NCBI GenBank assembly: GCA_000181795.3
Contig: CM012954.1
Location: forward strand, 8,590,164 to 8,639,044
DNA: 48,881 bases
Origin: Trichinella spiralis
Taxonomy: Eukaryota; Nematoda; Enoplea; Trichinellida; Trichinellidae
Reading direction: 5' to 3'
This document shows, in pieces, positions 34,846-45,757 of this stretch. The notes under the pieces were generated by a model. It did not search any database. It was not told where the DNA came from and saw only the letters and a program-made list of their open reading frames with translations. The translations under genes and the position numbers were made by a program. Position 1 is the stretch's first letter. Each line of letters begins with the position of its first letter.

Positions 34846-37715
34846 ATGAGCCACACGTCCACTTTGATCCGACTGACCAGAGCAACGTTGGACAGCAACA
34901 ATTATTCAGTTGCGTCGACCACAACCGCCGTGGTCGGCGAACCACAGCCCCATCAATTGCACTTCTACGCACTCGCTTTGCTCATCATACCGTCACTGAC
35001 CATCTTTGGAAACGTGCTAGTCATTGCCAGTGTTTGCCGTTTTCGCAATTTACAGTGCCCAATCAATTACTTCATCTTTGGTCTTGCTATTGCCGACCTG
35101 ATGGTTGCCGTTTTGGTAATGCCGTTCGCCGTATATGTTGAAGTAAATTATGCTGCGGGCAAAAAATTTAATTCCCATTTTTCCTCCTTTACACTAACTT
35201 TACTATCATTTTAAGTTCAATAATCGCAAATGGGAACTTGGAGCGTTGTTGTGCGATTTATACTGTGCAGCTGATGTAGTATGCAGCACTGCATCAATTA
35301 TTTTGCTCACCGTCATAGGTTTCGACAGGTAAGAATTGTTCACTTATTTCTACTTATTTACTGTACAAGAGAATAGGAAACGAATATTAATTTCAATTTT
35401 CTGTTAAAGATTTACGCAAACGCACTTCAACCACGGTAGTAGATGATTTCTCCAAGTTGAAAATAAATTTGATGCCAAAAAAGTCGATCAATAACTATTA
35501 TTAATTATTACCACGTTTTATTAAATGCCCATCATTAGTTATATATTATGCGGTTATTATTCAAATAAATGGATTACGTTTACACTTGAAAATGATCCAT
35601 GTAATTGTTCTTTTGTTTAAAACAAGACGTTTTCATTTAGATTTCTTTTTTAAATTTAACACAAACAATTCTGCAGAATTCGAATTATATTTCGGACAAT
35701 TCATTGAATATAACAGCCAACTGAATAAAAAGAAATATTAATAAAAAGTAAAATTATGAAAATTATTTTAAAATTTGAAAAAAAATATATTTCAAAACAA
35801 GTACTTATTAAACGCTTTTTTCTCTGATTAATTTCACCAAAATGATTGAAATAAATAGTGCTTTCAGAAAAAAAAACTGTTGAATATTTTCAATTTTTCA
35901 TCTCTTCTTACACAATTTCAACTTATAAACTTTCATGCGAACAGCTGAAAGTATTTATATCTTTGGGAGAATTTTGAAAATGTCAAACAAATCAATACGA
36001 CAAATCATCCGACTTTCGTTTATACTAGACGGAAAAAAATTTCGAAAAGATTTAAATTAAAACTTGTACATCATTAATAATTTGCTTATTACTGTAATAC
36101 AGATTTATTTATTTAGGTATATAGCAGCCAATCATCCGATTCGTTATGTAACAAATCCAAAAAATGTCAAATATGTGGTGACAATAAATATTAGCGTATG
36201 GGCAGTGTCAGCGCTGATTGCATGCCCTCTGGTTTTGGGATTGAACAACGTTGAATATCGTGAAGAGAAAGAATGCCGGTTTTACAATGCAGATTTTATC
36301 ATTTATTCGTCAATAATTTCCTTTTGGATACCAATGATAGTTATGTTGTATTTTTTTGCTTGCACTTATTTGCAAATAAGACGTCAATCGAAATTAGCTC
36401 AGCGTAGGCGAAGAGGAGTTAGGCAAGCGTTGCAAAGGCAAGATTGTGTTCGCGAGCAGAGGTTCATTTCCATGAAAAAGCGACTTCAGCTTGCGTTCGT
36501 TGAAAAGAATGGACAAAATGATGCTGGAACTAATAATAATAATACTGCTACTAATAATAATTCGCTCAGATTTTCGCCCAACAGTCTGGAATTGTTGAAA
36601 CGACGCACTGATCATCTACCTGAAGACAGTTTGGCCGAATATTCGTTTGCAATGTCCGGCGATTCAGTTGTAACAGTGGATCCCCAGTCGTCCGGCTCTC
36701 CTCCTTCAGGAAAAGCGGCACTGCAAATCACCTGTGATGCAAAATCTACAGAAAGTTGCTCAAGCAAGCCGACCGATTTCGAATCAACAACAATGGAAGT
36801 GGGCTCCTCGTCTGAAACGACAACCTTATTCACATCCGCCCCTACCTCCCCAAATCTGAAACTGTTACAAGCGGACGTCTGCGAGCCGAAAATGCAAACA
36901 TCCCTGTTGGTCAACAACGAAACAGCTCAACAAGCAAAACGGCGCAACACTACATGTTCAGTGGAAATTGACCATTTACCACCAAACAACAGGGCCCCAT
37001 GTTTGAAACAGTACTGCTTTCCAAAACGTTCACAACAACAGACGAACAATTTTCGTTTGAATTTCCGTTGGTCGCACAGTGATATCCGATGCAATGTGCC
37101 AAATAAAATTGATGAATTAGACAAACAAGCCATAGCGAAAGAAATAATACGAGCAGAAATGCGACGTGCAGAATTGAGCCGAGATAAAGCTAATTCAACA
37201 ACTGCCCAAATGCCCAATCAACATCCCGATGACCAAACCAAGTTGGACAATTACTTGATACGCCGGGTGACGATGAAATTGTCCAAAGCAGAACGCAACG
37301 AAAAAAAAGCAACAAAAACACTTTCCATTGTGTTAGGTAATATTATCCATTTGTATATCATTTTATATTCATTTGACATTAAAACAATTTAAATACCCAT
37401 TCAACATTAGCCATACATATATATGTTATACTATTCAACAGATAAATAATAAACTATATTTCAGGCATATTTCTCGCCTGCTGGCTGCCATTTTTCACTC
37501 TGAATATGTTGAACGCAATATGCATCAAATTGGAAAATGCTCAATGTCAAGTTGGCTTCATGCCATTTTTTCTGACCACATGGCTGGGATATATGAATTC
37601 TTTCATGAATCCCATCATTTACACGTTGTTCAATATTGAATTTCGCAAAGCTTTCAAAGCTTTGCTCTTTCTCAATCGGACAAGAACCTTGAAACAGAAA
37701 AGGCGACTCTATTGA
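34846..37715 (+). CDS. D2-like dopamine receptor (Gi/o-coupled GPCR)
   Basis: Four exons: 34846-35142, 35216-35328, 36117-37336, 37465-37715; 626 aa. Landmarks: N56 (TM1), D84 (TM2), C112 and C190 (disulfide), D119 (amine-binding Asp of TM3), DRY (D136-Y138) split by intron 2, LGLNN in ECL2, and FYNADFIIYSSIISF, giving the TM5 catechol serines S201, S202 and S205. CWLPFF (W550, F553, F554) is in TM6, and TWLGYMNSFMNPIIY in TM7, followed by NIEFRKAF, nearly identical to D2 helix 8. The third cytoplasmic loop is about 300 residues and the C-tail short, a D2-like layout that predicts Gi/o coupling. ECL2, TM5 and TM7 match D2-like receptors better than serotonin or octopamine receptors. It could be a DOP-2 or DOP-3 counterpart; I cannot tell which, so no symbol is given. 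The frame is also open from a TTG at 34822, but 34846 is its first ATG. Introns are 73, 788 and 128 nt. Confidence 0.93.
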
Positions 37716-37763
37716 AACGCGGCGGGTTGTTACTTGTTAAGCTTATTAATTCGATTATGAATG

Positions 37764-37769
37764 AATAAA
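37764..37769 (+). terminator. poly(A) signal of the dopamine receptor gene
   Basis: A canonical AATAAA 49 nt past the stop codon, followed by T-rich sequence. Confidence 0.6.
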
Positions 37770-38376
37770 ATTTGCTACTTTTCATTTGTTCACATTTATG
37801 TTTCTAATTTTGCCAAACAGTTCATTTGTTCTTTGTGGTACAGAAATAAGTTTAAGGGGCCAGTACTTTGACAAAAACTACATGTTCCGTAGAACATATA
37901 CTTTTTGAAAAATTCGTTTTAATTAAAAATGGAAACAAAACGAAAAATATTTAATTAATTTATATTAAAAAAATGTTTCTATAAAAAGCTTTTGACTATA
38001 ATTTTTCCAAAAAAAATTTCTGAATTCTAATATATTATATCGCTTATTTTTATAATTATTTTATAATAAAACAATTCATTTTTCATTAATAATGCTTTAC
38101 ATATTTTTATTATTTATTCTCAAATTACTTACTGTCAAATTACCGTAAATAGCAGGAACCTTATGATCAATAATGTACTGTCTATGTACAATTTCTTTTG
38201 ATTGCATTATTGTTATTCTTTGTTTATTTATTTACTGAATTTGTAAAATTTTTTTATGTAAAATCAAATGTTTATAATGGTATTTAGCATTATGTAAATT
38301 TACGAACATTGCAGCATATACATAAATATTCATAATATTCAGTATTATATAGGTACAACAGTTTTATGGTGACACA
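37770..38376. other. Intergenic sequence between the dopamine receptor and RPA1
   Basis: Very AT-rich with no supported frame. It should carry the RPA1 promoter. A TATTATATAG acceptor-like site ends at 38351, 25 nt before the RPA1 start. Confidence 0.5.
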
Positions 38377-39495
38377 ATGTTAAGTCAGAAATTGAAGTGT
38401 CAAGCTGACTGCAATACACTAAATTCCGCCGGATTTGACATTTTAACACCCGAAGAAGTGCTTGAAATTAGCGTGAAAGAAATCACTGTACCAAATGCAT
38501 TCGATGCATTGTATCATCCGATTGCTGGTGGATTATGCGATCCTGCATTTGGTTACTCAATTTGGCTATTGTTTTTTTCTTTTTTTTCTTTTTAAAATTT
38601 TATATTTAAGGGCCTGTTGATTATATGGAATATTGTGCAACATGCTCGTTTACTGGTGCACAATGTCCTGGTCATTATGGTCATATAAGGCTTCCTTTGC
38701 CAATGTTCAACCCGTTATTATTTGACATAACATATCAGGTATTCATTAAAGAATTACCTTCTTTGTGAATATTTGTTAAAATTAAGTCTGCATTTTTTAT
38801 ATATCATATATACTTGTAAATTTTATTAATAATTGAAGAATGAATGCATCACGCATCTTACATGTGATTGCTTTTAGCTTATTCGGGGAACATGTTTTGT
38901 TTGTCATCGTTTGTTTGTGGCTGATAATGAAGTTGCGCTAAAGATTTTTTTTGCTCAAATGGAAGCTCTTGATGAAGGCAATTTGGCGCTCGCTTCAGAA
39001 ATTGCCGACATCAGTACAGAAGTTTTTTCAGAATTGGTGAACGGGATTTTTTTTATTTCGTTTTTATCGTTTTATAAAAATAAGTTTGTACTATATAGTG
39101 CGTTTCTGACAGTCCAAATTTGCAAAATTTGAACAATTCTGAAAATTCAGTGAAAAAAAATATGCTGAAAGAGCGATTGGAAGAATTGAAGAAGAATCGT
39201 AATGTTGAAAATGGAATTTTCTTAATTCCGTTTGATTATGATTGTTTGTTTTCACATTCAGGTAAAACAAATTCAAAGGGAAATTTGGAAATTACTAAAA
39301 ATGTATCGCAAGTTCGTCGAGAATTGATATCCGAATTCTGCACGAATTTTCTTTATCGTCGAATAAAACAATGTCCATCTTGTACATCCCAAGTGACTGG
39401 TATACGTAATATTGGCAAACGGGCTGTAATTTTAACTTTGCCTTCTAAAAAAGGAATATTGAAAAACAAGTACAGCATTTGGATGGATTGTTAAA

Positions 39496-39526
<31 letters not shown>

Positions 39527-42500
39527 TTAAATCTGTTTTAGAAGTAACGATTCATTGAAGAACAATAATAAATATGCGCATAGAAATCAGCGTTACGTAT
39601 CGGCGGCTGAAGTTTGTAGTCATCTTCAAATGGTGTGGAAAAATGGTGGAGAAAATATTCTCTCATCAGTTTTTCCCATGTTCAAACCAAGAAAAAATAT
39701 ACAGTACGCGGATGGATTTATACCAACTGATCTTCTGTTTCTCACACATTTGTTAGTTATGCCTCCAAAATTTCGACCGGTAATAAATTTGACATATGCA
39801 TATGAACACAGATTGAAGTATTCGGTTTCAGATTGTTGAATTGGCTGGTCGTAAATGTGACAATCCAATATCACAGATTTATCGAAATATAATTGAAGAT
39901 TGCCTATCAATCAAGCGTTTTATGCAGAAAGCTACTGCTGACAAATGGCAAACTGAAGGCGGTGAATCTGGTGATGCTGTACAAGACAGCGAAGAGCAGA
40001 TTCAAACACTCTGCTTGACCATGCAGAGTCATGTGAATGAATTGTATGACAACAGTGAAACAAGCCGAATAGCGTCTGGGTAGTTTTGCGTTCAATATCT
40101 GTTGCTGTTTGCCTTTATTAATGCTTGTTGATTTTCTTATTGTTTTTTTAATCAGCTTGACAGTGCAGCTTAATGCCAAAGGATTGCGTCAAGTGTTGGA
40201 GAAGAAAGAAGGCCTCTTCAGGAAGCATATGATGGGTAAGCGGGTAAATTTTGCCGCTCGTTCTGTAATTGCACCGGATCCTTACATGAGCGTCGATGGC
40301 GTTGGTATTCCGGAAGTTTTTGCGAAAAGGCTCTCTTTTCCTGAAGCTGTATTTTCCGCCAATGCAACTGCCATGTCTGAAGCAGTTTTACACGGTCCTG
40401 ATGTGCACCCGGGGTAAATTGAAAATTTTATTTTATTTTTGTATTTTCACGTTTTGGAAATTGCTCTGTTTAGGGCGAATTTTATCATAGATGAACGTGG
40501 AATGAAGATTTATTTGAATGCTGGAAAAGAAATCGAAAGATCTGGAATGGCGAAGCGACTGTTGCAGACTAGCCAACGTTTTGGCATTGCTTATCCTAAA
40601 AAGGTGAATGTTCGTTTTTATTGAAAAAAATTCTTACTTTATTTTAATATGCTTCTTGTAGGTGTGTCGTCATTTAAAAGAAAATGATTTCGTTCTTCTC
40701 AATCGACAACCAACTTTGCACAAGCCCAGCATAATGGCGCACAAAGTAAAATATGTTGTTCATTTTTCATTGCAATAATTGAAATTATTTTCTAAATTGT
40801 CAGGTGAAGGTATTGAAGAACCAACGAACTCTGCGGTTGAATTATGCTACCTGTAAAACGTACAATGCAGATTTTGACGGCGATGAGATGAATGCCCACT
40901 TTCCTCAAAACGAAATTGCTCGTGCTGAATGCTCAGAAATTGGTTTCTTTATACATTTTATGTTTTAAAAAAATGCATTATTTATTTTCTTTTGAATAGC
41001 TGACGTGGCTAGACAGTTTTTGGTTCCAAAGGATGGCAAGCCAATTGCTGGCCTCATTCAGGATCATGTTGTATCCGGCTTTATGTTGACGATGAGGGAT
41101 AAATTTCTAACTAAGTATGCATTTCTTATTATATATATAATATATATGTTGTAAAAAGGAAGTTTTTAAGGGAAGATTTTAATTACTTGCTGTTGAGCGC
41201 ATTTCCATCGGTTGAACATCCCTGGCGTCAAGTACCTCCAACTATTTTCAAACCCGTTCGGCGATGGACTGGGAAGCAGGTACAGGATTGTTGTTCATAA
41301 TTTTGTGTGATTAATTTAAATTAGATTAATCAAATAAAAATGGAAAAGGACAATATTTTAGGTAGTTACAACTATTTTGCTGAACGTTATTCCATCTCAT
41401 TTACCTCCGATTAATTTGGTTACTAAAGCCAAGACATCAATAAAGGTGGATGAATTTATTTTTTGTTATATAAAATCTGAAAACGATTTTGCAATTTGTG
41501 CAGAATTGGACAGTTCCTGGTAAACGGAATCCAATTTTTGAATTAAGCGAAAGCAATGTTGTAATCTGCTCTGGTGAATTGCTTTGCGGTGTGTTGGATA
41601 AAGCGCAAATGGGCGCCTCTCCCTACGGTCTGGTGCACTGTATTTTTGAGGTTTGAAAAATTAATGCAAAAATGACAATTGTCGACATTTTAATTGAATT
41701 TTTTTTTTGATTTCAAGCTTTATGGACCGGCGGTAGCGGCAAAGTTGTTGTCTTGCTTTTCCAGACTGTTCACCACATATTTGCAGATGAGGGGCTTCAC
41801 ATTGGGTGTAGAAGATATTATGCTGACCAGAAAAGTGTGCTTTTATTCATTTTATATTTTTCAAACTGTTAATTTATAATGACAAAAATTTTCAGGCAGA
41901 CTCAAAGCGAAGAAAACTTTTGTCAACGGTTGATTGTTGTGGCTCAGAGGCAGTGCGAGAGGCTTTGGCATTGGATGTTGGAATTGAAGACGATGAAGTG
42001 AAACTAATTTTGGAAAAGATGCATTTCAAAAATGAAAAAGAATCCCTCTTGCGGGTAGAGCAGTGTTTTCGACAAGCTACTGACAAATTCAACGACCAGG
42101 CGAACAAGTTCATAGGCGTTGTTTTGCAAAGCAAAACGCTATTTATTAAATTTGATCAAAAAATTATATTAAAATGTGCTATTTCAGAGTCTGCTTTCCA
42201 AATGGACTGTTGAAAGCATTTCCTGACAATGGTTTATCTTTAATGATCGAAACTGGCGCTAAAGGAACATCCGTAAGCAAAGAATATATTTCTTCCTACA
42301 ATACAATGCGTGTATATTTCTTGATTTCATTGAAGGTGAATTTTTTCCAAATGTCTTGCATGTTGGGTCAGGTGGATTTGGAAGGCCAGCGTGTGAAAGT
42401 GGGAATGTCTGGCCGCACACTTCCGTGCTTCCAACGCTACGACACGAAACCACGTGCCGGCGGCTTTGTTAGCCAACGTTTTCTGTCCGGTGTTAGACCG

Positions 42501-45500
42501 CAAGAATTTTTCTTTCATTGCCTAGCCGGTCGAGAGGTACAGCAACGAGCAAATTGTGCTCAATTTTGAATTTTATTGTTTTTTTATTTAAATTGTTATT
42601 AAAATCCAATAAATTTTTACTTATTTGTCTACTTTTTCAGGGTTTGATTGATACAGCGGTTAAAACTAGTCGAAGCGGTTACTTGCAGCGTTGTATTATT
42701 AAACATATGGAAGGAATCGTTGCCAATTACGATTTGACAGTTCGCGATGCAGACGGCTCTATTATTCAAGTTGGTTTGCGGATGTTGAAAATGTTCCTTT
42801 GTATTAATATTTATATATGTATATATTGTAAAGTTTTATTACGGTGAGGATGGTTTTGACGTGACGAAATCGCAATTTTACGACGACACTCATTTGGCTT
42901 TTCTGCATGCTAACATTGACGTTCTCGAACAGACTAGCGGAGATTTGCCAAACTTTGAAAATGAGGATAATTTAATTGCGGCCAAACGATTTTCAAAGGT
43001 ATTTCTTTTTTGTTTTTTTTTTTAATTAATATTTCATTATTCATCGATTATTTTTTGTTGTTGACATGGCAGATCAAGCGATGGAAAGAAAAATATGGAA
43101 AATGTCCAGAAGTTGAATCGATGCATAAATCCCAGTTGGCATTGCTGCCCAATGTGGACGAGGACAGTTCGACCGTCGACAAAGAGCAGCTGGTCGCGGC
43201 TTGGTTTGAATATCCAGTGGAAGAACGTCGTCGGTGGCTGAGACAGAGTGTAAAATGGCGCCCGGATCCAGTAATGTCAACGCTGAGACCGACGACATGC
43301 ATCGGTGCTCTTTCGGATAAATTCTTGGAACAGTTGGACAATTTTATTCAACAAAGGCAGGCAAGAGTTGACGAATCGGTGCACAAGTTTGAAAAGCTGA
43401 TGAAATTGCGCGGCATGCGTTCGTTGGTAGAGCCGGGCGAGACTGTCGGCTTGTTGGCCGCACAAAGTATTGGAGAGCCTTCCACTCAGATGACGTTGAA
43501 TACGTTTCACTTTGCCGGATGTGGCGAGATGAACGTCACCCTTGGCATTCCGAGGCTGCGTGAAATTCTGATCAGCGGCTCGGCCACCATATCCACGCCC
43601 ACATCTCGAGTTCAGTTTCGACACGGTGTCAGTCGTGAGTTGGCTGAAGACGTGCAGAGGCGAATGAATCGTATTGTATTGAATCAGGTGAGATTGGGTT
43701 CTGTATATTGCAGTTGAAATTTCCATTTTTCACTTGTTCTGCAATATCTGTTTTTGAGGTTCTCGAATTTGCGAATCAAATGGAATTTGTAACTACTGAT
43801 GGGTACTGTTCCTACTGTTGCACATTGCGTACTGGTTGGTATTCGAGATTATTGATAGATGCAAACTTTTTTCACAGGGCAAAGTATCGCGAATATGAAA
43901 TTACGTTGAAACTTTCGAAACGACGCAAGCGGCCATATTCAGTTCGTCACTTGGACTCTCGTACGGTAATGGCTAAAATTGAGCAAGGCTTTTTTCGAAG
44001 TCTTTGTTTCTCGCTTAAGAAAATGTTTGATTCAGGCAACAAATTCAGGTGTGCCAAATTATTGAACAATTATTTTGTTATTTGTATTTTTTGCTATTTG
44101 CTGGGTCGCACATATGGTAACGTACGTCGTTTGCATTTTGATTTTCAGGGAAGTGGAAATGTTTCATATTGAAAATGAAAATGAAATCAATGAAAATGAA
44201 GATGGGTTGACATTTGCCGGTGGAAATGACCAAGACAGTTCAGAAGAGGTTTAAATTTTGAATTGAAATTTAAAAAAAAATACATGCATTAAATGCTTAG
44301 GAGGATGATAATGACGTGGATGCTGTCGAAGCTCAACAGCGACAACGGCACAAAGATGACAACGAGTATCTAGGCGAAGATGAAGAAGCGATTGAATTGA
44401 ATATGTTCACCAGTGGAGGTTTGTTTCTTTGCTTTTGGAATACCCTGTTCAACATATTTTCTTTATCTTTTTTTTTCAATGTAGAGAATTGTTTGTTCGA
44501 TTCGACTGGCAATGAAGGGGAATCAGTTGTACAGCAGAACAGTAGCAGTGAAGAAATACGGCCAGGAAAAGACGACGATGATGATGAACACTTGCCATTG
44601 GATCAGTACCGAGTCAAGGTGATTGTATATTGCATTTTTTGCTTCAAGCATGCATTTCATTTCTGTTACATTTGTTCGATTTGGTTGTTGTTGTTTTTAT
44701 TAATTGCATGTGCAATGTGCAACTTGTGTAAAAATAGATTGAAAAACCAATTTGGATTATGTTAACAATTGATGATTGTACAACGATATTAATTGATGAA
44801 CTTGCCAAGTATGAATTATTTTTTTTAATCTTATTTCAGATGGTAGTTGAACAAGATTCCTTGATTACTGATTACAGATACGACTCCAAACGAAACCACT
44901 GGTGTAAAGCGACAGTGAAGGTTTGCAGTATGTACGATGATGGTTGTTGCTGTATTTTTTTTTTGCATTCATTAGGTGCCATTCAAGTATGGAGCGATCG
45001 ACATGCGGTATTTAGTTGAAGAAGAATGCTCTAAATTTGTTGTACAGTCTGTTCGGGATATTAAACGCTGCATGTTGACCGAGCAGAATGGAGAATTGTT
45101 TTTAATTACTGAAGGCATTAATCTCAAAGTATTGGATGATGAAGTTTTCATCGGATTTTTTAAGCCAGTGTTGTATGTTGCAGGTGTTTACTGAACGACC
45201 GGACATATTTAATGTGGATCGTATCTATTGTAACAACATACACACCATGGCTAGCATGTATGGCATTGAGGCGGCGGCTCAATCGATTATCAGAGTCCGT
45301 TTTCAGTGTTGAAAATTATTGGAAATTACAAGTTGCATTGTGAAAATTTGAATTTTTATTTCAGGAGACTAAAAACGTTTTCGCAAGTTATGGTATTGAA
45401 GTTGACCACAGGCATTTATCTCTGTTGTCCGATTATATGACACACACCGGGAAATATTATTCGTTTAGCCGAAATTATATGAACTCGTCCACATCCCCAT

Positions 45501-45757
45501 TTCAGAAGATGTCATTCGAAACTACTGTCAATTACATGAAAGAAGCACTGACGAGGCGTAACAGATTTCTCTTTTTCCTTAATACATTTTCCGTGTAAAA
45601 TTTACATTCTGCTGGAACATTTACAGGTACGTTGGACACGATGCAAACGCCGTCGGCAAATTTGGTTGTTGGTCGATTGCCTCGATTTGGAACTGGCTTT
45701 TTTGACGTATTGGCTCCTTTGCCGAACAGAAATGTGGAAGCTGAAGTAGAGCAGTAA
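38377..45757 (+). CDS. POLR1A: RNA polymerase I largest subunit (RPA1/POLR1A)
   Basis: 31 exons, 1714 aa (human 1720): 38377-38551, 38611-38738, 38878-39036, 39099-39469, 39542-39779, 39832-40079, 40156-40413, 40474-40603, 40662-40745, 40804-40942, 41000-41114, 41171-41279, 41362-41445, 41504-41650, 41718-41834, 41896-42107, 42188-42272, 42336-42536, 42641-42769, 42834-42998, 43073-43687, 43759-43802, 43878-44048, 44149-44248, 44301-44418, 44485-44618, 44840-44920, 44976-45128, 45184-45294, 45365-45557, 45627-45757. Clamp zinc ligands: CATC...CPGHYGH, CFVCH, CPSC. Catalytic NADFDGD (D620, D622, D624) holds the Mg ions. The bridge helix starts at G1001 ([18 protein letters not shown]); the trigger loop is near 1217-1262 ([19 protein letters not shown]). 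The acidic insert in exons 24-26 and the PSANLVVG C-terminus identify Pol I rather than Pol II or III. It transcribes the rRNA precursor in the nucleolus. Confidence 0.97.
39497..39526 (+). repeat. ATT microsatellite inside RPA1 intron 4
   Basis: Ten perfect ATT units make up 30 of the 72 nt of the intron 39470-39541, between the donor and a TTTTAG acceptor. Confidence 0.92.
43759..43802 (+). CDS. POLR1A: 44-nt internal exon 22 of RPA1
   Basis: The shortest exon of the gene, encoding [14 protein letters not shown] plus two bases. Its acceptor is TTTTTGAG, without the usual C or T before AG, and its donor is GG/GTACTG. It was found because the frame and the VL(Q/E) match to the human protein require it. 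Skipping it would shift the frame. Confidence 0.8.

Noticed and set aside
39113-39122. CTGACAG as the acceptor of RPA1 exon 4.
   Set aside because: It puts the exon in a frame that stops after nine codons. The TATAG acceptor at 39098 keeps phase 0 and the frame to the zinc motif.
44690-44816. Possible extra RPA1 exon in the 221-nt intron (ATAG, then a frame reading [14 protein letters not shown], then a GTATGA donor).
   Set aside because: Joining it puts the next exon out of frame at once, while skipping it gives [18 protein letters not shown], which aligns without a gap to the human protein.
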